DNA of 64,000 nucleotides, from assembly GCF_000147815.2 (NCBI RefSeq), contig NC_015957.1:6572001-6636000 (forward strand). The letters run 5' to 3'. The notes beneath the pieces are model-generated. The model saw nothing but the letters and a program-made list of their open reading frames with translations, was not told where the DNA came from and searched no databases. Of the stretch, positions 1-7,902 are shown one piece after another. The position numbers were made by a program, and so were the translations under genes. The stretch comes from Streptomyces violaceusniger Tu 4113. GTDB lineage: Bacteria; Actinomycetota; Actinomycetes; Streptomycetales; Streptomycetaceae. The stretch's first letter is position 1. The number at the start of each line of letters is the position of its first letter.

Positions 1-80
1 ACCGGTCCGAGGGAGCGGGTGAAGGGGAACTCGACGACCAAAGGCGCCTGGAGCACCTCGGGTGAGGGAGCCGGGGTCAT
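1..80 (-). CDS. N-terminus of a probable OB-fold (DUF35-type) acyl-CoA-associated protein, cut by the window edge
   Basis: An ATG on the minus strand at 80 is preceded by GGAG at 92-95, a good ribosome binding site. The 26 visible codons run MTPAPSPEVLQAPLVV and then EFPFTRSLGP without a stop. From memory, this LEAPLVxEFPFTRS start resembles Streptomyces Zn-ribbon/OB-fold proteins that sit beside MaoC dehydratases and lipid-transfer thiolases in fatty-acid or steroid clusters. It lies directly downstream of the crotonase on the same strand (59-bp gap), so the two are probably cotranscribed. The family call rests on a short stretch and on context. Confidence 0.55.
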   Translation of the reverse strand, partial: MTPAPSPEVLQAPLVVEFPFTRSLGP

Positions 81-139
81 GGGGGGTGCGTCTCCTTCCG
101 CGCGGCCGGCGTGGGGCGGCGGCCTGAGGTGTTGGGGGA

Positions 140-946
140 TCACGCCCGGCGGTAGACCGGCGGCCGCTTCTCCGTGAAGGCTTTCGAACCCTCCTTGGCG
201 TCGGCGGTGTCGAAGACCGGCCAGCCGCGTTCGAGTTCGGACTTCAGGCCGTCGGATTCGGTCATCTCGGCGGTCTCGTAGACGGACGCCTTGACCGCCT
301 CGACGGCGAGCGGACCGTTGGCGTTGATGAGTTCGGCGATCTCCAGGGCCTTCCCCAGCGCCGTGCCGTCCGGGACGACATGGCCGATCAGCCCGATCCG
401 CGCCGCCTCCTCGGCCGGGTAGGGGCGCCCGGTCAGCAGCATCTCCAGGGCATGGGTGCGGGGCAGTTGGCGGGCCAGCCGTACGGTGGAGCCGCCGATG
501 GGGAACAGCCCGCGCCGGACCTCGAAGAGCCCGAAGGTGGCGCCGCGGCCCGCGACCCGGATGTCGGTGCCCTGCAGGATCTCGGTGCCGCCCGCGACAC
601 AGGGGCCCTCCACGGCGGCGATCACCGGCTTGCGCGGCCGATGGTGGCGGAGCATCGCCTTCCAGTGCAGATCGGGGTCGGCCGCGAGGCGGTCGCGGAC
701 GTGCTGTCCGTCCATCCGGCCGCCGCCCGCGAGCGCCTTGAGGTCCATTCCCGCGCAGAAGGCCCCGCCGGCGCCGGTGAGCACCACGGAGCGCACGGCA
801 TCGTCCTCGTCGGCCTCGGCCCAGCCGTCGTACAGCCCGACCAGCATCGGCAGCGACAGCGCGTTCCTGGCCTCTGGCCGGTTCAAGGTGAGCACCAGGG
901 TCGCGCCGACGCGCTCGACGATGAGGTGTTCGGTCCCGCTTGTCAC
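140..946 (-). CDS. Enoyl-CoA hydratase/isomerase family protein (crotonase fold)
   Basis: 268 residues, the usual crotonase length. The oxyanion-hole segment GAFCAGMDL lies at about 61-69, and the second one (CVAGGTEIL) at about 116-124. Both glutamates used by hydratases are present: E122, and E142 in the LFEVRRG motif. Hydration of a 2-enoyl-CoA is therefore chemically plausible, although the family also contains isomerases and hydrolases. The gene is divergent from an acyl-CoA synthetase at 1112. A KstR-like box ends 23 bp before its start, and a longer palindrome lies further out. Substrate unknown; a lipid or sterol side-chain intermediate is inferred from the regulatory sites and neighbours. 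Confidence 0.88.
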   Translation of the reverse strand: MTSGTEHLIVERVGATLVLTLNRPEARNALSLPMLVGLYDGWAEADEDDAVRSVVLTGAGGAFCAGMDLKALAGGGRMDGQHVRDRLAADPDLHWKAMLRHHRPRKPVIAAVEGPCVAGGTEILQGTDIRVAGRGATFGLFEVRRGLFPIGGSTVRLARQLPRTHALEMLLTGRPYPAEEAARIGLIGHVVPDGTALGKALEIAELINANGPLAVEAVKASVYETAEMTESDGLKSELERGWPVFDTADAKEGSKAFTEKRPPVYRRA

Positions 947-968
947 GACGTCCTCCCGTCTCGAGACC

Positions 969-982
969 TAGAACAGGTTGCA
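969..982. promoter_or_regulatory. KstR-like operator half-site pair
   Basis: The 14 bases TAGAACAGGTTGCA fit TNNAACNNGTTNNA, the consensus known for KstR, the TetR-family repressor of actinobacterial cholesterol and lipid catabolism. It lies 23 bp upstream of the crotonase start, where a repressor would block transcription. A second match is at 23634. The factor is inferred; only the sequence match is seen. Confidence 0.55.
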
Positions 983-1004
983 GCAGGGGAAGGCCGACTT
1001 CAAG

Positions 1005-1031
1005 AGAAATCTGATGCTCAGTCAGATTTCT
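1005..1031. promoter_or_regulatory. Perfect 10-bp inverted repeat between divergent crotonase and acyl-CoA synthetase genes
   Basis: Arms AGAAATCTGA (1005-1014) and TCAGATTTCT (1022-1031) are perfect reverse complements separated by 7 bases. The core TCTGA-N7-TCAGA (1010-1026) has the same spacing as the palindrome at 7826-7842 upstream of another lipid-type operon. This suggests one TetR-like regulator acting at both places. The regulator itself is not identifiable in the window. Confidence 0.65.
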
Positions 1032-1111
1032 TCGACCGGGGGCCTTCCCACCTCATCCCCGCGCGGCTCTAATGAGCGCCGAGCCGCCGGATCGAGGGGT
1101 CAGGAGGAGCC

Positions 1112-2740
1112 ATGGAGTACAACCTTGCCGACCTGTTCGAGTCGATCGTCGACACGGTGCCAGGCAGAGAGGCGCTGGTGTACCTGGACCACCCCGGCAC
1201 CGGAGCCGAGCGGCGGCTCACCTACGCCCAGCTCGACGCCGCCGCCAACCGGCTCGCCCACCATCTGCGGGACAGCGGCATCGCCCCGGGCGAGCATGTC
1301 GGGCTGCATCTGTGCAACGGTGTCGAGTACCTCCAGACCGCCCTGGCCTGCGTGAAGATCCGGGCGGTGCCGGTGAACGTCAACTACCGCTACGTGGAAG
1401 AGGAGTTGGTCTATCTCTACCGCGACGCGGACCTGGCCGCGCTGGTCTACGACGCCGAGTTCGGCGAGCGGGTGGCCGCCGCGCTGCCGCACACCGACAG
1501 CCTGCGCCATCTGGTGCGGGTCGGCACCGGGGACGGCCCCCGTACGTCCGTGGCGTTCACCGACGCCGAGGCGTCCGGGTCGCCCGAGCGCGGCTTCCCG
1601 GCGCGGTCCGCCGACGACCGCTTCATCATCTACACCGGCGGCACCACCGGTATGCCCAAAGGCGTGATGTGGCGGCAGGAGGACCTCTTCTTCTCCGGAC
1701 TGGGCGGCGGCGCTCCGACCGGCCGGCCCGTCGGGCGCCCGGAGGAGCTGGCCGAGCGGGTGGCCGCGGGCGGCGAGGGGCTGGTCTTCTTCCCCACCCC
1801 GCCGCTGATGCACGGCACCTCCACCCTTACCGCCTTCATCGGGTTCAACTTCGGTCAGAAGGTGGTGCTGCACCGAAAGTTCGTGCCCCAGGATGTGCTG
1901 AGGACGGTCGAGAAGGAGAAGGTCACCACCGTCTCGCTGGTCGGCGACGCGATGCTGCGACCCCTGGTGGACGCCCTGACCGGCCCCCTCAAGGGCACCG
2001 ACCTCTCCTCGCTGCTCAGCGTCAGCAGCTCGGGCGCGATCCTGTCGGAGACCGTACGCGCCCAGTTCGCCGAACTCGCCCCGCACACCCTGCTGCTGAA
2101 CAACTTCGGCTCCTCGGAGTCCGGGTTCAACGGCACGGCCACCGACGACTCCGGCCCCGAGAAGGGCTTCCGGCTGCGCGTCAACGCCCGTACGACGGTG
2201 GTGGACCCGGCGACCCTCGCCCCCGTGGCGCCCGGCGAGCCCGGCCGGATCGCCCAGCGCGGACATGTGCCGCTCGGCTACTACAACGACGCGAAGAAGA
2301 CCGCCGAGACGTTCTTCGAGGCGGACGGGGAGCGCTGGGTGCTGCTCGGCGACATGGCCACCGTCGACGAGCAGGGCGTGATCACCGTTCTCGGGCGCGG
2401 TTCGCAGTGCATCAACACCGGCGGCGAGAAGGTCTATCCCGAAGAGGTCGAACAGGCCCTGAAGGCCCATCCGGACGTATACGACGCGCTGGTGGCGGGC
2501 GTCCCCGACCCCCGCTGGGGCCATCGCGTCGCGGCCGTCGTCCAGCCCCGGACACAGACGTCCGGGCTCACCGCCGACGCGATCCGCGACCACTGCCGGG
2601 AGCGGCTCGCGGGCTACAAGATCCCACGTACGGTCGTCTTCACCGACCGCATCCAGCGCTCCCCCAGCGGCAAGGCGGACTACCGCTGGGCGCGAGCGGT
2701 CGCGCAGGAGGCGGACCGGGACACCCCGCACGGCGGCTGA
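1112..2740 (+). CDS. Acyl-CoA synthetase (FadD-type, ANL superfamily)
   Basis: 542 residues. Activates a carboxylic acid through an acyl-adenylate to its CoA thioester. The AMP/P-loop motif YTGGTTGMPKG occupies about 174-184. The adenine-binding NNFGSSESG segment lies near 330 and the GD-MA hinge region near 410. The C-terminal SPSGKADYRW motif near 525 holds the conserved lysine. The ATG follows GGAGGAGCC, a strong ribosome binding site. The gene is divergent from the crotonase across a 165-bp region carrying two candidate operators, which supports a joint role in degrading a fatty or sterol-derived acid. Exact substrate cannot be read from the sequence. Confidence 0.9.
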   Translation: MEYNLADLFESIVDTVPGREALVYLDHPGTGAERRLTYAQLDAAANRLAHHLRDSGIAPGEHVGLHLCNGVEYLQTALACVKIRAVPVNVNYRYVEEELVYLYRDADLAALVYDAEFGERVAAALPHTDSLRHLVRVGTGDGPRTSVAFTDAEASGSPERGFPARSADDRFIIYTGGTTGMPKGVMWRQEDLFFSGLGGGAPTGRPVGRPEELAERVAAGGEGLVFFPTPPLMHGTSTLTAFIGFNFGQKVVLHRKFVPQDVLRTVEKEKVTTVSLVGDAMLRPLVDALTGPLKGTDLSSLLSVSSSGAILSETVRAQFAELAPHTLLLNNFGSSESGFNGTATDDSGPEKGFRLRVNARTTVVDPATLAPVAPGEPGRIAQRGHVPLGYYNDAKKTAETFFEADGERWVLLGDMATVDEQGVITVLGRGSQCINTGGEKVYPEEVEQALKAHPDVYDALVAGVPDPRWGHRVAAVVQPRTQTSGLTADAIRDHCRERLAGYKIPRTVVFTDRIQRSPSGKADYRWARAVAQEADRDTPHGG

Positions 2741-3254
2741 ACCGTTGCGCACGGCGGCCAGGGCCTGTCCGACGGATGGTGACGCCTGCGGCGGGCTGCT
2801 CCCCACCCCGCCCCTTCCCGCAGCCTCGATATGCGGCTCCGCCGCGTGGTGGGGCTCCGCCCCACACCCCAGGGCCCAACGGGCCTTCCCGAAACCGAGG
2901 CTCGCACCAGGCCCCGGGGTCCAGGGTGCGCCTTCCCGAAACCGGCGCTTCGCCCCAAACCCCGGTGTCCAGGGGCGAAGCCCCTGGTCACGGGAAGGGG
3001 CGGGGAGCCAATCCAGCCCCTCCGGCGCCCGAGTGCCCGTTATGTGCGCCGAACGTAGCCGGCCGCCCGTCATCTGGACCCGTGGCCTGGGCGGCGTCTG
3101 ACCCGCCGCACGACCCGGCCTGCCGAACGGCGCGACGTCAGCCCGTACTACCTCGCACAAGCCGCCTGACGCAGGTGCTCACCCCGGCAGCTCCGCATCA
3201 GCGCGCCCCTGGGTGCGGCACTGCCCTGTCCGGGGCTCCCCACCACGCGTTGAG
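2741..3254. other. Intergenic region rich in GC hairpins, no convincing gene
   Basis: This 514-bp stretch lies between the acyl-CoA synthetase and the convergent peptidase gene. It holds one copy of a dispersed repeat (2801-2854) and several short self-complementary runs such as GGGGCTCCGCCCC and GGGGCGAAGCCCC. These may act as bidirectional terminators. The open frames that cross it have no ribosome binding site or domain and look fortuitous. Confidence 0.5.
2801..2854 (+). repeat. Dispersed intergenic repeat, copy A
   Basis: The segment with CCCCGCCCCTTCCCGCAG, then TCGATATGCGGCTCCGCC and GCGTGG, recurs in inverted orientation at 4066-4114, with only a few differences. The pair brackets the peptidase E-like gene. 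The element resembles a family of GC-rich intergenic repeats I recall from Streptomyces of the S. hygroscopicus/violaceusniger group. Function unknown. Confidence 0.6.
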
Positions 3255-3923
3255 TCACGGATGGAACCGCCACCGGCCTTCGGAAATGACATCCACCTTG
3301 CCGTCCCTGACGCGAACGGCCGTCTCGTCGTCGATGAAGTAGATCGGGAAGTCCGCCCGCGCAGCGATGCGATCAGCCCAGGCGTCGTCCCGCTCGGGGA
3401 AATCCGGCGAGTACAGGTGGGGCTTGAGATACCAGTCGAAGAGGCCGAACGGCGGCTCCACGGTCGTCGCGCCGAGCACGTGGAGGTCCGTGGCGTCCCC
3501 GATGACGTCGGCGGAGTGTCCGGTGAGATTCCGGCTGAAGATCATTGATCCGGCGCTCACCCCCACGTAGACCCGGTTCTCCAGCGCCTGAAGGAAGCCG
3601 TCGGCCAGGCCGTTGCCGGTGATGCTGCGCGCGAGGTGGTAGTGGCTGCCGCCCTCGACATAGATGACGTCGGCGTGAAGCAGCCGGTCGAGCACCATCT
3701 GCCGGGGCAGGCCGTTCAGCTCCAGGACGTCGAACTCCCGCCAGCCGAGGCCGTGCAGCAGGTTCATGTCCGCGACGAACCACCCGTGGTCCCCGGGCTC
3801 GGCAACGGACGCCGTGGGAACGTACACGACGTTGGCCGACCCGAACGGCTTTCCCAGCATGTCCCGCAGCGCATCCCGCAGCGTCTCGTTGCGCAGGCCA
3901 CTCGCCGTCAACAGAAAGTTCAT
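3255..3923 (-). CDS. Peptidase E-like class I glutamine-amidotransferase-fold hydrolase (family S51)
   Basis: 222 residues when started at the ATG at 3923 (MNFLLTASGLRNE); 12 more codons are open upstream but have no better signal. The nucleophile elbow GVSAGSM lies near 126-132 with the serine expected of dipeptidase E. EGGSHYHLA near 87-95 matches the substrate loop region of the family. Peptidase E enzymes cleave aspartyl dipeptides in the cytoplasm. The gene stands alone, convergent with the acyl-CoA synthetase and flanked by inverted copies of an intergenic repeat, which hints at insertion as a unit. Members of this fold also include cyanophycinases, so the substrate is uncertain. Confidence 0.8.
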   Translation of the reverse strand: MNFLLTASGLRNETLRDALRDMLGKPFGSANVVYVPTASVAEPGDHGWFVADMNLLHGLGWREFDVLELNGLPRQMVLDRLLHADVIYVEGGSHYHLARSITGNGLADGFLQALENRVYVGVSAGSMIFSRNLTGHSADVIGDATDLHVLGATTVEPPFGLFDWYLKPHLYSPDFPERDDAWADRIAARADFPIYFIDDETAVRVRDGKVDVISEGRWRFHP

Positions 3924-4065
3924 CGGGCGAGCCAAGCACGACTGACGGACCCCGCGCAACGAACCCAGGATCCACCGATGCCGTCATGGCATGGCCGCAT
4001 CAGGAACAGGCTCCGAGGAGCGGGGTCCTGGGGCGGAGCCCCGGCCGGGGGGCAGGGGCCGGGCC

Positions 4066-4114
4066 CCCCACGCGGCGGAGCCGCATATCGATGCTGCGGG
4101 CAGGGGCGGGTAGG
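4066..4114 (-). repeat. Dispersed intergenic repeat, copy B (inverted relative to copy A)
   Basis: Read on the minus strand this segment gives CCGCCCCTGCCCGCAGCA followed by TCGATATGCGGCTCCGCC, nearly identical to 2801-2854. Together the two copies flank 3255-3923 as an inverted pair about 1.2 kb apart. No transposase is linked to either copy. Confidence 0.6.
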
Positions 4115-4172
4115 CGAAAGATCCGCCGGACACCCCGCAAGGCTGACCGAGCGCCCGACCCGCACCACAGGC

Positions 4173-4775
4173 TTACCGCGCCGCCCGATCGCACACCGAG
4201 GGCAGCGACCGGCCCAGCGCCACACCGTGCAGCGCGTCCAGGTGCCGCCCATGGATCACCGCCGCGGCCCCCACCGTGAGCCGTCCCACGCAGGAGGGAG
4301 CCTCCCGCACGGCCGCCGAGTCCGCGATGGCGCGCACGAGCTCCCCGTTGATCCGGTTGATCTCCAACCGGATCCGCCCGAGGTCGGGGCGTTCGGTGGG
4401 CGCCTGTGCGGGGTCGGCGTCCCAGCGCCGGTAGAGGCCGCGCTGGACGACCTTGCTGGCCTCGATCTGGTCGCGGAAGATCCTGGACGTCGCCACGGGG
4501 TCGGCGCCCAGCTCCTCGGCCTGCCGCGCCACCGCGTCCAGCACCTCCCGCTCCCGCGCGGGGTCGTCGATCGGGCTGTCCGTGCCCCACTTCGCGGCGG
4601 CGACCTCATCGGCCACCAGGACCCGCTGCGCGGACAGCTCGACCAGCGGCCGCAGGGTGCCGTGGACAGGTGCCGGACCCGCCGGAGCGGCGAAGGCGGC
4701 GGTGGCCCCCGTGGCCAGCGCGGCGGTGGCCAGCGCGGCGATCAGCGCATGACGCGGGGACAGATGCGGTCGCAT
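4173..4775 (-). CDS. Secreted chorismate mutase (AroQ gamma type)
   Basis: 200 residues from the ATG at 4775, which follows AGAGGAAC with good spacing. An earlier in-frame ATG at 4883 is less likely because it would bury the signal peptide. Residues 1-30 form a signal sequence (basic start, hydrophobic core, AFAAPA cleavage site). The mature part has the AroQ pattern: LVELSAQRVLVADEVAA, then AAKWGTDSPIDD, and DQIEASKVVQ further on. This matches exported actinobacterial chorismate mutases such as M. tuberculosis Rv1885c, which convert chorismate to prephenate outside the cytoplasm. Why bacteria export this activity is unresolved. A strong hairpin (4878-4922) separates it from the gene upstream. 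Confidence 0.85.
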   Translation of the reverse strand: MRPHLSPRHALIAALATAALATGATAAFAAPAGPAPVHGTLRPLVELSAQRVLVADEVAAAKWGTDSPIDDPAREREVLDAVARQAEELGADPVATSRIFRDQIEASKVVQRGLYRRWDADPAQAPTERPDLGRIRLEINRINGELVRAIADSAAVREAPSCVGRLTVGAAAVIHGRHLDALHGVALGRSLPSVCDRAAR

Positions 4776-4877
4776 GGGGGGGTTCCTCTCTCGGCGGGAC
4801 GGGCGGCCCGAGGCGTCGCCCCGTTGACCCGAGGCGCCCGACGGGTTCAGGAACGATAGGACGCCGCACCCTCGGCA

Positions 4878-4922
4878 CGCCACGGGGCCGGTCCCACGGG
4901 AAGCGGGACCGGCCCCGTGGCG
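4878..4922. terminator. 18-bp perfect stem hairpin
   Basis: Arms 4878-4895 and 4905-4922 are exact reverse complements (CGCCACGGGGCCGGTCCC and its partner) around a 9-base loop. It sits just past the stop of the acyl-CoA synthetase operon at 4995 and ends before the chorismate mutase gene. No T run follows, as is common for Streptomyces terminators. Confidence 0.7.
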
Positions 4923-4994
4923 CGATGGCCGGATCAGGCGGCACTGGCGCTACTTGGCACTACTCGCATTCAACGGGCCGTCCCGGCCACAGGC

Positions 4995-6551
4995 TCACTG
5001 CGATCCCGCACCCTCCCAGTACGGCGCCCGCAGCCGCCGCTTGTAGAGCTTGCCGTTGGGGTCGCGCGGCATCTCCACAATGAAGTCCACCGACTTGGGG
5101 CATTTGTAGCCCGCCAGCCGGGTGGTGCAGTGGGCGAGGATCTCGGCGGCCAGGCCGAGGCCCGGCGCATGCCCCTCGGCCGGTTCCACGACCGCGATGA
5201 CCTGCTCGCCCCAGTCCTCGTGGGGGATCCCGAAGGCTGCGGCGTCGGCGACGGCCGGATGGGTGAGCAGCGCGGCCTCGATCTCGGCGGGGTAGATGTT
5301 GACCCCGCCCGAGATGATCAGGTCGATCTTGCGGTCGCGGAGGTAGAGATAGCCGTCGTCGTCCAGAAGGCCGAGGTCGCCGACGGTGAAGAAGTCGCCG
5401 ATGCGGTTCTTCTCGGTCTTGCTCTTGTCCTTGTGGTAGGCGAAGCCCCCGGTGCTCATCTTCATGTAGACGGTGCCGAGTTCACCGGCCGGGAGCCGGG
5501 TGCCCTCGTCATCGAAGATGGCCAGCTCGCTGATGGGCCAGGGGCGGCCGACGGTCCCCGGCTTCTTCAGCCAGTCCTCTGCCGTGGCGAAGGCGCCGCC
5601 GCCCTCGCTGGCCGCGTAGTACTCCTCGACACAGCCGCCCCACCACTCGATCATCGCGCGTTTGACATGGTCGGGGCAGGGTGCGGCGCCATGGATGGCA
5701 TGGCGCATCGAGGAGACGTCGTAGGACCGCTTGACCTCGTCGGGGAGGGCGAGCAGCCGGTGGAACTGGGTCGGCACCATATGGGTGTGCGTACAGCGGT
5801 AGGTGTCGATGAGGCGCAGCATCTCCTGGGGCGTCCACTTGTCCATGAGCACCAGGGGATGGCCGATGTGCAGCGACGAGCTCGCGAACTGCAGTACGGC
5901 GGTGTGGTAGAGGGGTGAGCACACCAGATGGACGTGGTCGGGCTCCTCGGAGCGCGGTGTGATGCCGAAGAAGCGCAGAAAGCCGCCGAGGTGGCTCTCC
6001 TCGGGGAGCTTCCCGGTCAGCGCACGGCGGATGCCGCGCGGACGGCCCGTGGTGCCGGAGGTGTAGTTCATCACCCAGCCCAGCTCGCGGTCGGCGGGCG
6101 GCTCCTCCGGCTGCCCCTCGACGAGTTCGGCGTACGGGCGGAAGCCGTCGAGGGCGCCGACCGCATAGCGGTGGGTCGCGGGCAGCCCCGCCTCGTCGGC
6201 GGCCGCGGCCGCCTGCCCGCCGTAGCGCTCATGCGCGATCAGCACCTTGGCGCCGGAGTCGGAGACGATCCAGGCGATCTCGGGGCCGACCAGATGGTGG
6301 TTGACCGGCACCAGATAGAGCCCGGCCTGGGTGGCGGCGAGGGCGGCGACGAAGAACTCCACCCCATTGGGCAGGACGACCGCCAGGGCGTCGCCGCGTC
6401 GCAGCCCGGCGGCGCGCAGCCCGGCGACGAGCCGATTGCACGCACTGTGCAGCCGCCCGGCGGTCCACTCCTCACCGTCCGGGGCGATGAACACGGTGCG
6501 GTCGGGCTCGAGCACGGCCTGGGCCCAGAAGCCGTTGGGTGTAGGGGACAT
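4995..6551 (-). CDS. Acyl-CoA synthetase (ANL superfamily), second paralogue
   Basis: 518 residues. The AMP-binding motif NYTSGTTGRPRG lies at 162-173. YAASEGGG (about 314-321), GDLGLLDDDGYLYLRDRK and the C-terminal NGKLYKR lysine near 505 complete the adenylation and thioesterification signature. The ATG follows AAGGAGG. It lies 127 bp downstream of the nitronate monooxygenase-like gene on the same strand, so one transcript from the promoter near 7826 could serve both. It shares only the family pattern with the 1112 gene and is not a recent duplicate. Substrate is probably a medium or long acyl chain; this is inference. Confidence 0.88.
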   Translation of the reverse strand: MSPTPNGFWAQAVLEPDRTVFIAPDGEEWTAGRLHSACNRLVAGLRAAGLRRGDALAVVLPNGVEFFVAALAATQAGLYLVPVNHHLVGPEIAWIVSDSGAKVLIAHERYGGQAAAAADEAGLPATHRYAVGALDGFRPYAELVEGQPEEPPADRELGWVMNYTSGTTGRPRGIRRALTGKLPEESHLGGFLRFFGITPRSEEPDHVHLVCSPLYHTAVLQFASSSLHIGHPLVLMDKWTPQEMLRLIDTYRCTHTHMVPTQFHRLLALPDEVKRSYDVSSMRHAIHGAAPCPDHVKRAMIEWWGGCVEEYYAASEGGGAFATAEDWLKKPGTVGRPWPISELAIFDDEGTRLPAGELGTVYMKMSTGGFAYHKDKSKTEKNRIGDFFTVGDLGLLDDDGYLYLRDRKIDLIISGGVNIYPAEIEAALLTHPAVADAAAFGIPHEDWGEQVIAVVEPAEGHAPGLGLAAEILAHCTTRLAGYKCPKSVDFIVEMPRDPNGKLYKRRLRAPYWEGAGSQ

Positions 6552-6607
6552 GGCGGTCCGGTCCTCCTTCTGACGGCGGTGTCAGGCGGTGTGTGACGAG
6601 ATCAGAC

Positions 6608-6651
6608 GAGGTGGCGCGGGGGTTCAGGCGAGGTGGCGCGGGGGTTCAGGC
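6608..6651. repeat. Two exact 22-bp tandem repeats
   Basis: GAGGTGGCGCGGGGGTTCAGGC occurs at 6608-6629 and 6630-6651, followed by a truncated third copy (GAGGTCAGGC). It lies between the stop of 6679-7782 and the start of 4995-6551, in the leader of the second gene. No function is evident. Confidence 0.75.
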
Positions 6652-6678
6652 GAGGTCAGGCGGGTTCGGCGGGCGCGG

Positions 6679-7782
6679 TCAGGCGCCCTTGGCGATGCGG
6701 ATGACGCGGTCGATGGCGCGCTCGAAGCCCCGGGTCAGATCGTCGAAGACGGCCTGGACCGGACGGACCTCGTCCATCCGGCCGACGATCTGGCCGACCG
6801 GCGTGCCGAGCAGCGGTTCCACCTCGTGCCTCTGGATGCGGGAGACGGCCTCGGCGACCAGCAGCCCCTGGAGCGGCATGGGCAGCGGGTCCGGGCCGTC
6901 CGGGTCCTCCCAGGCGTCGGTCCACTCGGTGCGTAGCTGGCGGGCGGGTTTGCCGGTCAGGGCGCGCGAGCGCACGGTGTCCCCGGATCCGGCCGCCAGC
7001 AGCTTGCGGATGAGGGCCGCCGAATGCAGTTCGGCCTCCTCGGTGGTGAGCCAGAGGGAGCCGATCCAGACGCCCTGGGCGCCCAGCGCCAGCCCGGCGG
7101 CGATCTGCTCACCGCTGCCGATGCCGCCCGCGGCGAGCACGGGCAGCGGGTCCACGGCCCGCACCACCTCGGGAGTGAGCACCATGGAGGCGATCTCGCC
7201 GGTGTGGCCGCCCGCCTCGTACCCCTGGGCGACGACGACATCGAGCCCCGCCTCCTTGTGGTGAAGGGCGTGGCGGGCGCTGCCCGCGAGGGCGGCCACG
7301 AGGATGCCGTGGTCATGGGCGCGGGCGACGACATCGGCCGGGGGTGAGCCCAGGGCGTTGGCCAGGAGTTTCACGGGGTAGTCGAAGGCGACGTCGAGCT
7401 GGCTGCGGGCCACCTCCTCGAGCCAGCCGGTGATCCGCCAGCCGGACGCCTCGCCCTCGGCGAGCTCGGGTACGCCGTGCTTGGCGAGAGTGTCCCGGAC
7501 GAACGCGCGGTGGCCTTCGGGGATCATCGCCTCGATATCGGCCTCGGTGACCCCCTCCACCTTCTTCGCGGGCATCACGACGTCCAGGCCGTAGGGCTTG
7601 CCGTCGGCGTGCTCCTCCATCCAGTCGAGGTCGCGGGCCAGCTCCTCGCCCGCGCCGTAGCGGACCGCGCCGAGCACGCCGAAGCCGCCGGCCCGGGTGA
7701 TCGCCGCGGCCACGGCGGGGAACGGCGTGAAGCCGAAGACGGCGTGCTCGACACCCAGCCTTGTGCTCAGCTCCGTCTGCAT
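6679..7782 (-). CDS. Nitronate monooxygenase-family flavoprotein (2-nitropropane dioxygenase-like)
   Basis: 367 residues forming an FMN-binding TIM barrel. The GGHTGEI motif at 191-197 includes the family histidine H193. LPVLAAGGIGSGEQIAAGLALG (split at about 213 and 225) is the phosphate-binding segment for FMN. Known relatives oxidise alkyl nitronates, but several actinobacterial paralogues work in sterol or lipid catabolism, and the neighbouring acyl-CoA synthetase points that way. A 17-bp palindrome centred 52 bp upstream of the start is a strong candidate operator. Annotation as a nitronate monooxygenase is a family name, not a demonstrated activity here. Confidence 0.85.
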   Translation of the reverse strand: MQTELSTRLGVEHAVFGFTPFPAVAAAITRAGGFGVLGAVRYGAGEELARDLDWMEEHADGKPYGLDVVMPAKKVEGVTEADIEAMIPEGHRAFVRDTLAKHGVPELAEGEASGWRITGWLEEVARSQLDVAFDYPVKLLANALGSPPADVVARAHDHGILVAALAGSARHALHHKEAGLDVVVAQGYEAGGHTGEIASMVLTPEVVRAVDPLPVLAAGGIGSGEQIAAGLALGAQGVWIGSLWLTTEEAELHSAALIRKLLAAGSGDTVRSRALTGKPARQLRTEWTDAWEDPDGPDPLPMPLQGLLVAEAVSRIQRHEVEPLLGTPVGQIVGRMDEVRPVQAVFDDLTRGFERAIDRVIRIAKGA

Positions 7783-7825
7783 GGTCGGCAGGATGCCGCA
7801 GGGCGGCGGACGAGGGAAGAGTTTT

Positions 7826-7842
7826 TCTGACGCTACGTCAGA
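7826..7842. promoter_or_regulatory. 17-bp palindromic operator, TCTGACG-CTA-CGTCAGA
   Basis: Perfect 7-bp arms around CTA, lying 44 bp before the start of the 6679-7782 gene. The outer pattern TCTGA-N7-TCAGA equals that at 1010-1026. The shared spacing and the lipid-type genes at both places suggest a common repressor. Confidence 0.68.
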
Positions 7843-7902
7843 TCCAAGGGAAGAAAAACGCTCCCCGGGCCGCCCGCCGGACTCTCCGAAGGCTTTCGGG
7901 CG

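Noticed and set aside
1100..3160. Minus-strand frame of 686 codons
   Set aside because: Lies opposite the acyl-CoA synthetase and continues through repeat-rich intergenic DNA; no ribosome binding site or family likeness.
2741..3254. Small frames at 2745-3101 and 2640-2991
   Set aside because: They overlap hairpin-rich repeats, lack ribosome binding sites, and differ in composition from true genes.
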